The position numbers and the translations under genes are program-made. DNA of 64,000 bases from Tubulanus polymorphus. Lineage: Eukaryota; Nemertea; Palaeonemertea; Tubulaniformes; Tubulanidae. The DNA lies in the NCBI RefSeq assembly GCF_964204645.1, contig NC_134030.1, forward strand, positions 8,430,278-8,494,277, read 5' to 3'. Shown here one piece after another: positions 37,084 to 47,830 of this stretch (its first letter is position 1; every line of letters begins with the position of its first letter). The notes below the pieces were generated by a model. It saw nothing but the letters and a program-made list of their open reading frames with translations, ran no database searches and was not told the origin of the DNA.

Positions 37084-37452
37084 GCCGCGATCACACGGAG
37101 GCGATTTGACCCGGGTCAAATTGGCACGAATTAGGGCTCGTGTCAAATTTAGCCCGTGCCAAATTAGAGAGTGCGTTCACACGCAAACCACTCACTCTAT
37201 ATGATACTAAACAATGCTAAAAAAAGCGAAGAGAGTCATTTCCGGAACCAGTGACAATCCAAACGCAATCATTTGTGCTAAAATTTGGCTTTGGTCTGGT
37301 CCGACGTTGTGCTAAAATTTGGCTTTGGTCTGGTCCGACGTTTTTGGTCGGGCCAAATTTGTGGCACGGGCCCATTTTGCACCCGTTCGAACAGTTAGTT
37401 GGTCCGGGCCAAATTTGGCACAGGCCAAAAACGCTCGTGTGATCGCGGTTTA
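37084..37452. repeat. Terminal-inverted-repeat element, ~370 bp
   Basis: The ends are CCGCGATCACACG on the left and CGTGTGATCGCGG on the right, exact inverted copies. Inside, GGGCCAAATTTG/CAAATTTGACCC-type words recur in both orientations. A 31-bp unit containing AATTTGGCTTTGGTCTGGTC is tandemly duplicated at about 37278-37340. Non-coding, so a MITE-class DNA element. Confidence 0.75.
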
Positions 37453-37898
37453 TATCTTAGATTCGGAGTAGAAGAAAATTGTGTCATTTTTGCCTCCGTC
37501 GAACGCGGACAACTGCGCATAAAATGCTTCGATTAATCTATTATTGGAATTTTATTGCAGCGCAGTTTTTGCATATAATGTACTGATTACTTGGGGAGGA
37601 ATTTATCCCGGCTTTCAATATCTATGGCGCTAATGTATAAACGAACTCACGCGTATAAGATTTGATTTGCCGGGGGAAGTGTCGCAAACCACGAGGACCG
37701 AACCTTTCCCCCAAATCATAATCCATTTAATCATATATGTAACCAGACGAGAAAGATTTATGATGACAAACAATATGAAAAAGGAGATATAAATCGAACT
37801 TAATATTCTGTATCCTTGATATTCTTGGTGTTGTTGGTTAGATTTCATATCAGGTTAAATCATCCACATCTATATCGAGATATACATAGAAATGATAT

Positions 37899-38050
37899 AA
37901 CAAATAAAAAGCCACAGTAGATATGTAGAAAAGTTTATTAACTAACACTTTCGGGGTTTCTCCTAAACATCAGAAACAACTAAAATGATACAATAATGAA
38001 TTACAGTAATTCAAAAATTCTACGTATCTACTGTGGGTTTTTATTTGTTA
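37899..38050. repeat. Foldback element, ~150 bp
   Basis: Inverted arms of about 33 bp (TAACAAATAAAAAGCCACAG and its complement at 38030-38050) enclose a core that, on the minus strand, reads CTGATG, then a short hairpin, then CCGAAAGTG. The layout resembles the hammerhead-bearing foldbacks at 46.3, 51.3, 52.0 and 63.2 kb, but the core departs from the hammerhead consensus. Confidence 0.55.
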
Positions 38051-38344
38051 ACTCTGCACTGAGATAAATATCAGTTCACTATAGTCAGAAGTATACATTC
38101 ATTTCCTAATATTCTAAACGTTTTTCTATTGTGAAAGAAATAAATTTTTATCTTCAACGGTGAGTGGTTTAAAACGCATACGAGACGGGTAAGAATATTT
38201 CGGCTAACACGCAAACCTCCTACATCGATCACGGGGCCATTAGACAATCACGTTACCTTTAAGACCATCGCAGATGTTAGATTTTTTCCAGTATTGTAAA
38301 AGACATATATACATTGGTGAAACACTATCAATGCCCGTGTCGTG

Positions 38345-38500
38345 AAGATGTCTAGAGAATCCCACACTAATATAAGACTAGACCGATGAAGTCCGAAAAG
38401 TTTCCTTAAAGCTAACAATTTATTGATTCGACGTTTCGACTATAACCTGATCATCTTCATCTTCGGGAATGGTTTTAGAGTCATTAGAATATTCAACCGT
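38345..38500. repeat. Degenerate relative of the ATCCCAC foldback family
   Basis: It has GAGAATCCCACACTAATA near the left end and, on the minus strand, CCGAAGATGA followed by TAGTCGAAACGTCG. The GAAACGTC block matches the copies at 52.0 and 63.2 kb. The CUGANGA block is mutated and stem II is poor, so it is probably inactive. Confidence 0.45.
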
Positions 38501-38863
38501 CTTTTTTTTCAAATTTCGCATTAATTCTGATAAAACGAGATGTCTGACATAACGAAGCTATATTTTGAGGTCATCGTTCACTGCCTGAAGTCGGTTGACA
38601 TTAGTCGTGTCCGTGGCCTGAAATCGAATTCAAATATATCTCAGTCACGACCCGTCGTCGGGGGCGATACGAATTGTTTTCGGCAGTATTTATTCATTAT
38701 TAACGATGCTGTCCCCCAGACGTGGCAACGAGCGGCCTTTATCTGTTAACGAATAGTTGCGTTATGTGACATTTCGCGTCCAAACAACAAATTGAGAGAT
38801 CAGCAGTTGACCACAACGTTTTCTCGCCAATAGCCGAGTGATTGATGATATGTAATTCATTAC

Positions 38864-38957
38864 CGAGACTTCTCGACGTGAAGACGTTTAAATGGTCACC
38901 GAACCGCTTTAAGACGGCGGTCGCGTCTCGGATGCACATATTATTCGGTAACTTCAT
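38864..38957 (-). CDS. Candidate first coding exon, unknown protein
   Basis: Starts at ATG 38957 and runs 31 codons to a donor, GTCTCG|GTAATG (phase 1). The peptide contains MCIRDATAVLKRFGDHLNVF and has coding-like codon use. No downstream exon was found that keeps frame. Confidence 0.25.
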
Positions 38958-39144
38958 ATTGGAGGACGTCGGTCACTTTCGAACGAGTTGACAAACAACG
39001 ATTGCTGATTTTTCGCAAGCACGTTTGTGACCTTTATTTCGCGCTCACGTCTGCCAACAGCTACCGAGTATACATCACATTTCGCGGGGAGCGTTAGAAT
39101 ATGATTCATTCATAGAAATATGTATGAGCTGGTCTGCTTAAATC

Positions 39145-39460
39145 GCAATTTTGACGTCGTAAAAACCGTAACAATAATGTCTCTATAAACATTTATGCTA
39201 ATGCGTTCTGTAACAGTGGATGTTATCAATATTGGCGTTTCAAAATGACATTTACAGTTGTGAAATCTGGCATTCATTTTGTAATTAGATATATTCTATA
39301 ACTCTTAATTCATTTTTGATAAATTTTGAAGATAAATTTTTAGAGGATTGGCACCTTTTACGTTATCAATATATCGGGGCTAGACTGGTTGCAGGTCAAT
39401 TCAATTCAATTCAATTATGGATGTATGCAAATTCAAAATGACTTTATCGATCTTTAATTC
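39145..39460 (+). repeat. Dispersed repeat copy 3
   Basis: Same orientation as copy 2 at 20540-20850, more diverged. Matching blocks are TTTTGACGTCGTAAAAACCG, GGCGTTTCAAAATGACA, TTGATAAATTTTGAAGATAA and GGGCTAGACTGGTTGCAGG, followed by tandem AATTC. The TGATGACGTAGTGCA block of copy 1 has decayed here. Confidence 0.8.
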
Positions 39461-39550
39461 GTGTTTCAAATTTCTTTTATCAACTTTCAGTCGTTAGTTT
39501 CCTTGTCTTATACTACTAACAAAACAATTCATAATTGAAACGAGACATCG

Positions 39551-39704
39551 CTAGTCATCGCCAACATTCATTTGCCATACATCGTACGGCGACGATGCGG
39601 CCGAAATCGGATCGGAAGCGTCATCGCAATCAGCAGAAAAGCAGTTCGGTGGTTCACGGTTCGGTAGACAATTGGTATTCAGGTTATGTCCGAAATTGAA
39701 ATCG
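39551..39704 (-). CDS. Candidate terminal exon, unknown protein
   Basis: A minus-strand exon from acceptor TTAATTCAG at 39705 to TAG at 39551 encodes 50 residues. These include CLPNREPPNCFSADCDDASD and a tail ending VWQMNVGDD. Cysteine- and aspartate-rich composition and coding-like codons argue for a real exon. It enters in phase 2; a possible upstream exon around 40390-40490 (minus) ends in a strong ACAA|GTAAGT donor but in phase 1, so at least one exon is missing from my model. Confidence 0.35.
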
Positions 39705-42048
39705 CTGAATTAATGAAGCGTCGATAACAGTTATTCAAAGTAAATGCGCTATTTCTATATTGGGCCCGCATACGACTGGATGAACACGCGACAACTACGA
39801 GACCGGATTATGATAATAATGATAATAATATTAATCGTAATAACGATCCCGTATTAATTAACGCTGTGTAGCATTCTTGATATTCAATATCGATGAGACG
39901 AAAATTAAGCCGTCGTCAACGCTTTTCGCTGATCTCCTTTGACTTATCGTTGAACTGATTCTACGGTCAAATATTCTCTTTCGATCAGACAATCAATTCA
40001 TTGCATTTCGAATATATATAGTTCCAAATTATGTTTTTCGATGAAATTATACAAAATTCAGGAATGCCGTAACCTCTTGAAAATGACGTTTCGCTTCTAA
40101 ATGCATTGTTACTCTAAATGCATTGTTACTCTAAAACTCTAATTGATTAAGAACAAAATGAAAAATTAATTTCATATTAAGATACATGATTTTGACAAAC
40201 AATGAAACAATAAAATCGAAAGAAATAGATATAGAGAAAAGAAATGTTTATTCTACATTCTAAATGGACTCAACAATGAAAAAAAGAACAGCAATGAAAA
40301 ATCCTTCTTATATTATATATCATATTAGAAGTCTAAAAATCAATTCATGATCTAAAATCTGAACTATTCAACTTACTTGTAGCAGAACGGTCCTCGGTTT
40401 TGGTATTAACAGCTGTTTCCTTTAGAAAGAGAAAGTTTGCGGTCGTTTCCTTGTGACTCTTTCTGTCATTGTCGTTAGACGCTAGTGACGCAGCGCAAAA
40501 TGCATTTATAACAAAGCAATAATCCGAGAAGACAAATCAATTTGACATGTTCAATTGATTATCTTCTATCAACGGCCAGGTCAGGTTTATCAAACGAAAA
40601 GTGAAAATGCAGCGGCGTGAAAAACTAATGAGTTTTGGTGACGTGTCGTGGAGATCGTCCGGATTTTTTAATCGACGGGGCGTCGACTGGTTCGGGAATG
40701 ACGGAGTGGTGGCGTCCTACAGCGTCTTAGAGAGAGACAAGAAAAAACTGCAAGTTTCCGTCGGTTGTCGACGGACGGTATAGCTTCGCACTCAAACGCG
40801 GTGACGTTTCAACTCGTGTGCGCGCAGTGACAATTCCGATGCGTCATTATTAGTGCGAACTTCAAAGCAATACGGACGGCTAGCGATCCGAACACGATGC
40901 TATTTATGAATTCCGGGAATTCACTTTCAGAATCAAGGAACTTTCTATATGCGCGGCTATTGCGCTGACCACTGTAACGCTTTAAGGCGCAGACGGCTTG
41001 GTTCGGCGATAATATACGATTTACCTAGTTAAAAATAACTCTAGGGGGTATGGTTTGCCTGTAATTCGCTTCCTGGTATAAATTGACTCAAATACAACAT
41101 TAATCAACAACGCAGTTTAAACTTAAATAGTTCCAGTAACTGTCTTACTAATAATGATAAATGTATTCAGAAAGACTTGGCAATATCCTTATCGATTATA
41201 AATGTTATTCAATCATTTAAAAAGAGCGGGAAAAAAGCGCTGCCGTTTTGGTCAAAGTGAGCATTCAGAAAATTCCCGTTAACATCCGTTCTCGACCTCA
41301 TCTTATACTAGAGGGGCTGCTTCGAGCCATGTATAGAAGAAATCCCACATATTTTATTCAATAAAACCTAAAAAAATTGTTTCAATGAGCATTCAAACGA
41401 AAAGTAGTTTAAACGGACCAGTTCATGCGCAAGATTTAACGACTGGTTAGCCTCGTACGTGGAATTTCAGCAAGCCCAACGCTCAAGACGCTTAGGTTTA
41501 GGTTTAGCTTAATTTTGGGAATGCTCTTTCATGTTAGCTGCTAATTGTCATGTCGAGGCAAGAGACGGCCGACTAATTTCGGCAATTCCCAAATCAATTG
41601 ACGAGAGACAGCAATAAAGGTTTGATCCTGAAGTAGGCCTATATATAAAAGATAAATATCCCAAAAGCTTATCTTGTATGAACAGATACAAGACTGTATG
41701 ATAAAGAATGTTTCAAAACTGCGAAAATTCTATTAAAGCTCAATTTATCATTCATTAATCTATGTTTACTTAAGCAAGAATCTAGATATTTGACAGTAAA
41801 GTACAATTAAACAATTCATTATATTCATGAAATGATATTTTATAACTTTGATATATTCAAGTAATAGTGTAATATTTCATTGTAGTTCGAATTGGATAAA
41901 ACATTGTTCGTGGTATACCATTTCGAGCAAAACCGCTGGGTAAATTCTGCCGAATATGTGTCACAGTAATTAAGTTAGCAAACGAAATAATGCATTGAAT
42001 GTTCAGGATCACTTTTAAGATCGTATTTGTGGTCCTTGGGGACGAAGG
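39705..42048. other. Intergenic, no complete gene
   Basis: Holds a possible minus-strand exon near 40390-40490 (see the terminal exon at 39551) and a plus frame from ATG 40607 of 58 codons with no recognisable domain. A 17-bp unit, CTAAATGCATTGTTACT, is tandemly duplicated near 40100-40135. Confidence 0.35.
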
Positions 42049-45000
42049 TTATTGGTTTGACGTTGTGTCTTGAGATGAACTGTACGTAGCGCTGGATGAT
42101 TCTTCCGGTAGACCGGCCAAACGGCGGTGGTACAAACGAAATACTCGAGGTCTCAAAACAAAAAAGACGAAAATTAAGAATCCTTGGGAACCATTGAAAA
42201 ATGTGTAGGCTATCTTTAGAACCGGGGTATTTCCGTAGCTAGCCAGAAAACCGAGATACCACGTTAATCCCATTATCAAAGATAACTTCATAATAATGAC
42301 GTAGGAGCTGTTTGTTTTTTTCCGTTTCGATTTTAAAACTTTTGCCATCTTTTTAGCATCTCGTATTGCTCGCATTGTGAACCCGAAAAACAATAAATTA
42401 AAGACACAAATCACTGCGATGGGCAATAGAAAAGTATAGACGAGTTGGTCAGGGTTTGAGATCCAACACACTTGTTTGTCGGTGTATTTGAAGCCGGAGT
42501 TTTCTACCCAGAACGTTAGCGAGCCACATATAGCCAGTAAAACTGCCGGCAGTAGGTAAGCATAAGCGCAATAACGTCTGTAACAACGATACTTTTGGGA
42601 CTCGTCTCTAATAGTCACGGGACCCCTGAAAGTTCTTAAGGTATCGTAGCTGATGACGTTTGTCCAGAAGAACACGACGAGCCACAGATAATGCACGAAC
42701 ATGCCGACTATCGAACACAGCAGTGGACGAGAGAGTAACGATGGTTGGAAAATCACGGCGTTGAATAACAACATAACGATGAATAAAGAAGCACACATGT
42801 TCATCAATGTTTTACCGGGTATCGTACGCAGCGTTCTGAATAATGAATAAGTAACAAGTACAACCGTTAAACCAAACAACGACAACGAGCAAGTGATTAT
42901 AGTTAGTTTAGTCTCAATTTCCGTCGCAAGATCGTAGTTTTGTCGGTAGAACTCATCCATACAGACAACAACCGAATTACCACTGATCTGTATTTGATCT
43001 TCGTTCAGCTCGAGTTTCAAGCCTCCCAGTGTTTCGACTAGGAAAATACCATCTTTCGTTTCGTTCAAGTGTTCTCTGTTGTAAACCTGTCGCCGTCGGC
43101 AGACGTCTCTCTCACAAAGAGCAATATACTTTCTTGTCTGATTTTCATCCCGATAATTTCGATAAAAAATTCCCAGCTCACTTCTTACCGGTGTCCATTT
43201 CCTCAATGTCGAGTTATCACTCCCGAAGAGTGATATGTATTCTACGCCATTTTGGACCGTCAGGTCAAACGCTTCGTCTCCGTATTCACGTAGATTCTTA
43301 TCGTTGCAATTTTCCAAGTCACTTATTTTGAAATTTCTGATTCGAAATTCGTATTTTTCGATGGGCCAACAGAAAGTTATGTGTGATACCCCAACCCCGA
43401 GGCTGGTTAGAATATGATTACCGACATTCTCCAAACTTTCGTACGTTACGGTATTCAAATCGGTAAATTCTACCGAATAGTAGAAACGATTGCTCCCGAT
43501 TTCATTTGGCAATAAGCTTATCTTCCACGAAGTGTCCAACTTGAAACGTGCAATAACTTTCTCTATTACGTTGACAACAGACGTAGTTAATCGTTTAGTA
43601 CATTTGTAAAGCACCTTCACATTTGCGAATAAAACTCTCGTTGCGTTGTATGGAAGAAATTCGGCGTGGAATTCGTCGGAATCGATGCATCTTTTTGAAA
43701 TCGTGTTGTACAACGTGTTCTTAGCTTCGCAAGTTGGAATTGACTGGAGCTTTCTCTTCGTTTTCGGATCAAGTAGATCTACCTCAGCGATGCCTGGTCT
43801 GGACAGATCAAATAGCACGGATAATCGTGGGTTTGAACCCATATCGGTTACGCCATTTTGCGAGCTTTTATGGCACTGTACGTTGCTTGTATTGAAACCG
43901 TTGCACAATGCGCAATGTACATTGCGGAACACGCTGTCGGAATCGTTCACTTTAATTGGTTCGGTGTATTTATAACAAGGATGATCTTTACCGTGTACAT
44001 GCGATGGACATCTCATTACTTGATCTGCGGTTCCTTTCGTAAAACAGGGAGTTTCTGAATCGGTAAATATCAGTTTGAGTACGTGCTTCTTCAAACTCTG
44101 AAACACACTTCTCTGATCATCACTTATCCATTGTGAACGTTCAGATGACGGCGGGTCAAACTCCAAGCCCACTTGCCGACTTTTACCATAATTGATATTC
44201 GAAAAATGGCAGCGAAGGCAATAGACGTTTCGGAAGAGAATGCCGCTGTATGAAATAGGGATAAAACTTAGTAAATCGGCCATCGTGGAATCATCGTGAA
44301 TCGGCAGAGGATTTTCACACGCCTCAATCTCTTCGGCGCTGGTTTGCCGTGGACATTTCGCAACTGACCAGTAGTAATAAGTTTTATTTCTCCTGTAGAA
44401 GTATGGTACGCGGAAGAGTGTACACGAGGCGAATTGCGCGTAGTTTTGCGATACGGATATACTCATCGGCGTCGTGTAGGTTTGGGTTTTACATAACGCG
44501 TAGTAGTCCAAACAACATGTGCCCATCATCACGCACGATTCGTCACAAGAACATACAGATGATCCACCTGCGCTTCCACAACGATCTTTACACGTCAACA
44601 AAAGACACGTTAGTGTAGCTGCAGTTAAATTGAACGACATTTCGTAACCTGAAAATTGTAAGCGAATTTACAAATTAGACGAGCGAATAAGCACACACGA
44701 AAACATACATTTCAAATGGAAACGTCTGTCGCATTCTATACGTAAAATGAGGAGATTAATTTCAGTTGACACTCGAGTAAAAGTTAGAAATAAGCAGCAA
44801 CAAATCAAATTACAGAACGAAAAGGATAGTTTCGTGAGGATGAAGTTTGAATGTTTGTGGCAAGTATGCTGAATGAACATTTCGAACAAAAGAACGCGTT
44901 TGAAGTGTTTATCGATGACAATTCGTCCGAACGTCGAGTGAAACATTTTACAACATTCCATCGACGTAACAAAGGCGCGTAGAAAATGTATTTTGTCGTC

Positions 45001-45102
45001 GGGACTCTTGATGGGTACGGTACAAGTATTACCTGGTTCAGCGATGACAACGGTTCGAACGCAAATAACAAAAACCAAAAAGATCAATATCACCGATTTC
45101 AT
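42049..45102 (-). CDS. Somatomedin-B GPCR, family 2 (adhesion/Mth-like)
   Basis: Two exons: 45102-45033 and 44648-42049, joined GAACCAG|GTAATA to TTTTCAG|GT in phase; 889 residues. Exon 1 encodes the signal peptide (MKSVILIFLVFVICV). Exon 2 opens with a somatomedin-B-type cysteine block (CKDRCG, then CSCDESC, then TCCLDYYALC). A long ectodomain follows, with further cysteine pairs (YCLRC, CALCNGF). The last ~270 residues form seven membrane helices of the secretin/adhesion class, including LMNMCASLF (TM2), FFWTNVISYD (TM3), VCWISN (extracellular loop 2), SLIMGLTWYLGF (TM6) and FNGSQGFLIFVFFVL (TM7). I see no GPS autoproteolysis motif before TM1. It is probably a plasma-membrane receptor of unknown ligand. 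It is divergent from the GT32 gene, with starts about 750 bp apart. Confidence 0.88.
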
Positions 45103-45854
45103 TTCTGTGCAGGCTTTCAATGGAAATCTAGATGTCAGTACATGTACAGTTGAATATTTCTTGATTCTAAACTGAAAGGACTTTACTCCGATTGGTTGTT
45201 ACTTAATTACCTCATGAACGTTGATATCAAACGAAATTGCTATTAATGTTTATGTAACAAAAGAAGATTGTCCACTTCAATGTTAAACCGAGCGTGGGTT
45301 GTAGCGTGGGAAAAATTCTTCGTAAAGATCAGATCGATTAGTCAGCAATATGTATATGAATCAATTTTTGATATAGGCCCAATGGATTCGCCAATGCGCC
45401 CACTCACTTTGCCGCACGTGAAGCGCATTAAAATCACCCTCCCCATCAGATGGCGTGATGAGCACTCGGTCTGACGATGTCAAAAATTAGTTCATCTTTA
45501 ATGAACTTTGAACTAAATGTTCACCCATACATTGCCACGATACATACAGGACCAACATACACGTCAGGACCAACTAAATATATAATGTAAATATACATAT
45601 CAAATTCATTATGATACTTGATACTCAAGTAGGTATTGTAGGTATTACCTCAAGTAGGTAAGTATATATACTGGAATAATTTGTTGTTCACGCTCATGGC
45701 CCCGGCAACGCTGCTAGTACGAAGCATATGAATTATATAACCATTGTTCCGTGGATGGATCAGTACTCGTACAGTAATAATAATAAGTCGAGGCTAATTC
45801 CTACGACGTGTTGGCTATGATCGTCGTGTCATCGTATTTATTGTTAGGATTCCA
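45103..45854. promoter_or_regulatory. Shared divergent intergenic region
   Basis: This stretch separates the starts of the minus-strand GPCR and the plus-strand GT32 gene and so must hold the proximal promoters of both. It also contains the dispersed repeat at 45445-45590 and a TAGGTATTxxTCAAGTAGGTA-type short repeat at about 45625-45665. No clear TATA box. The call rests on position only. Confidence 0.35.
45445..45590. repeat. Dispersed repeat copy, pairs with 8040-8170
   Basis: Blocks GATGAGCACTCGG, GTCAAAAATTAGTTCATCTT, AACTTTGAACTAAAT and AGGACCAACTAAATATA match the 8.0-kb copy in order and orientation. CAGGACCAAC is locally duplicated here. Confidence 0.6.
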
Positions 45855-47544
45855 ATGTGGACGAAGAAGCTAATGAAGGTAAACGAATTTGTTAGAAAAT
45901 TTCCATAACGGGTAGTCACAGTTAAAGAGAATAGAATGAATTTAATGTTAATTCAGCTTTCAATCCGCCGCGTATGGTTCACGATACTGGTTGCCGTTGG
46001 TTTTCTTACCGTATATACAATAACGCTGGACTGGCGTTGGGGTAGTCCGGCAGAATTCGCCGCGATAAAGAAGGAACCCGACGACTGGGCGGTGATTGGA
46101 GCGTGGCCATCGAATATCACTACGACAGACAATCGCCTCGTACCGGCGGCCTATGGAGACACTGCTGCCGGCGTTATCGAAGAGAACGGTATGCTACTCG
46201 GCTGTAGCCCAAAAATACCGAAGATCATTCATCAAACATGGAAAACGAAAGAGGTTCCGGTTCGCTTTAGCAGGTAAGATACTAATATGTTGTAACGTTA
46301 GTTGTCGAATAAACACTATAATCCGTGTATACTGTAGATGATGGTGGTGGTGGTGTCATTCCACCTGATGATGGTTGTTAGTCAACAGCCGAAACGTTGT
46401 GGTTCCCTAATGATAAATTTGATCGTATAATTTTAAATTCGAAGTGTGGGATTTCTTCATTTATGTTGTAACGTTTTCGTTTGTTCTACCATTAACCATC
46501 TCGATTCATGTAAATCAAACAGTTATACACTTTTCATATGTCGTGCGATATACAAATTGAGCGCATTGTAACTGGTTAAATACAATGAATGGTAGGTTAG
46601 TCAGGAAATATCAGTGCTTCTTGTAATAAACAAAGCGCTTGGAACCCTGGACGAAGAGAAATATTCGTCAACCTATCGGACGTTTCTTTTTGCCGGTCGT
46701 TTCTTGTAGATATCGGTGACTGGATGACTTGCCTGGGTCTGGTTCGGTTTTTTATATCAAATTCAATTTTTGTTATTTCAGCTGTATAGAAAGCTGGTTA
46801 AAGCTGCACCCGGATTGGGAATACTGGTTTTGGACGGATGAACTAGCCGACACTTTTATCGCTAAACACTTCCCGGCTTATATCACGTTATATCGCGGGT
46901 ACCCGCAGGGAATTATGCGAGCTGACGTCATGCGGTATTTCATACTGTATACGTTCGGTGGTTTGTACATAGATCTCGACACCACGGCGCTCAGAAACTG
47001 GGACCGCATCAGGCGCCTTCATACGGCCTTGATACCGCAAGATCACCCGGTACACGTGAACGTCATTTTCAACGCAGATCGCATTCCTCTAAATGCGATC
47101 ATGATGTCTAAACCCGGACATCTTTACTTTCGAGCAATAATCGAAGGACTTCACGCTCGCAACGACGCAACATGGTGGCATGACGTGGTCGGGAAAACTG
47201 GACCATTAATGGTCGAGCACGCGTTGAAGGAATACTCCGAGGCGTTGAAGCCACCGTGTGAGACAGTTTACATACCGAGTCACGTCAACTTCGTGCCGCT
47301 ATTTGACGAAAATGCAGGCAAATTTAAGTATTTGTTTTTGTGTTCTTTGAGGTATCTTTTCTTTGAAAAATCGAGGACGTGGTGCCAGTACCTTTCAAAA
47401 GTGAGATATCGAAACGAGCCGATATCAAACGACGCGTATAGCGTACATAGTTTTCAGCATACATACTATAACCACGCAAAAGTTTCATCATTCAATATCG
47501 ATGAAATAGCCCCCTTTCGCATCAACATCTCAGCAAAACTATAA
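45855..47544 (+). CDS. GT32-type glycosyltransferase, Golgi type II membrane
   Basis: Preferred model: 45855-45878, 45957-46273 and 46782-47544 (367 residues). All junctions are in phase (ATGAAG|GTAAAC to AATTCAG|C; TTTAGCAG|GTAAGA to TTTCAG|CTG). If the first intron is not real, ATG 45936 in exon 2 also gives a workable start. A short basic N-terminus and one signal-anchor helix (about residues 13-30) predict a type II Golgi protein. IPKIIHQTWKTKEVP, PDWEYWFWTDE and GIMRADVMRYFILYTFGGLY, followed by the DLD (DxD) metal/nucleotide-sugar motif, are the signature of GT32 enzymes (OCH1, the alpha-1,4-GalNAc/GlcNAc transferases and inositol-phosphoceramide mannosyltransferases). Donor sugar and acceptor cannot be told. 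The end (DAYSVHSFQHTYYN) matches the family's C-terminal His-rich box, so the protein is complete. Confidence 0.85.
46297..46467 (+). repeat. ATCCCAC foldback family, half element, in GT32 intron
   Basis: Matches one arm of the palindrome at 51262-51515, including CACTATAATCCGTGTATACT at one end and GTGTGGGATTTCTTCAT at the other; the second arm is deleted. It carries the hammerhead-like core described separately. Confidence 0.8.
46361..46405 (+). ncRNA. Hammerhead-ribozyme-like motif, minimal stem III
   Basis: CTGATGA (46365-46371), one extra T, a stem-loop GGTTGTT-AGTC-AACAGCC, then GAAA (46391) and ACGTT. CCAC before CTGA pairs with GTGG after the presumed cleavage site, forming stem I. 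Stem III is reduced to the self-complementary ACGU, as in hammerhead variants reported with Penelope-like elements that act as dimers. The unpaired base between CUGANGA and stem II departs from the standard consensus, so activity is unproven. Confidence 0.5.
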
Positions 47545-47584
47545 TTAGCCTTCAAATAGCCTTCGTAACGTTCGTTATCGTCGA

Positions 47585-47830
47585 TCTTTAGATCTCTGGG
47601 AACACTCGGAAGCCAGCTCGTGGGTTCGAACCCCGTCCATTTCCGTAGTGTACCCAGGCAAGACCCCCATTGCCTCTCTTCACCCAGGATCAAATGGTAA
47701 CCTGGTCTGATAGATGGCTCTTCAGCGCCAGCAGCTCTTCGGATATCGATTCTCCCCATGGGAGAGACGACTGATTTAAATGGTTAGAGGCTGGCCCAGG
47801 GGCGAACGATACTGATTTAATGGAAAGCTG
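47585..47830 (+). repeat. tRNA-derived SINE, 5'-truncated
   Basis: GTGGGTTCGAACCCCGTC is a perfect RNA polymerase III B-box in a tRNA T-arm context, followed by a non-tRNA body (CATTTCCGTAGTGTACCCAG, CCAGGATCAAATGG, GGCCCAGGGGCGAACGATAC). The A-box side is degraded, so this is not a functional tRNA gene. It lies just past the GT32 stop codon. Confidence 0.7.

Noticed and set aside
44668-45032. Continuation of the receptor's first exon as a 150-residue protein
   Set aside because: A strong donor at 45032 and an in-phase acceptor at 44649 show that this stretch is intron; codon composition also falls off there.
47585-47660. Possible tRNA gene at GGTTCGAACCC
   Set aside because: The T-arm/B-box is good, but no acceptor stem, D-arm or anticodon arm can be folded upstream, and the downstream body is SINE-like.
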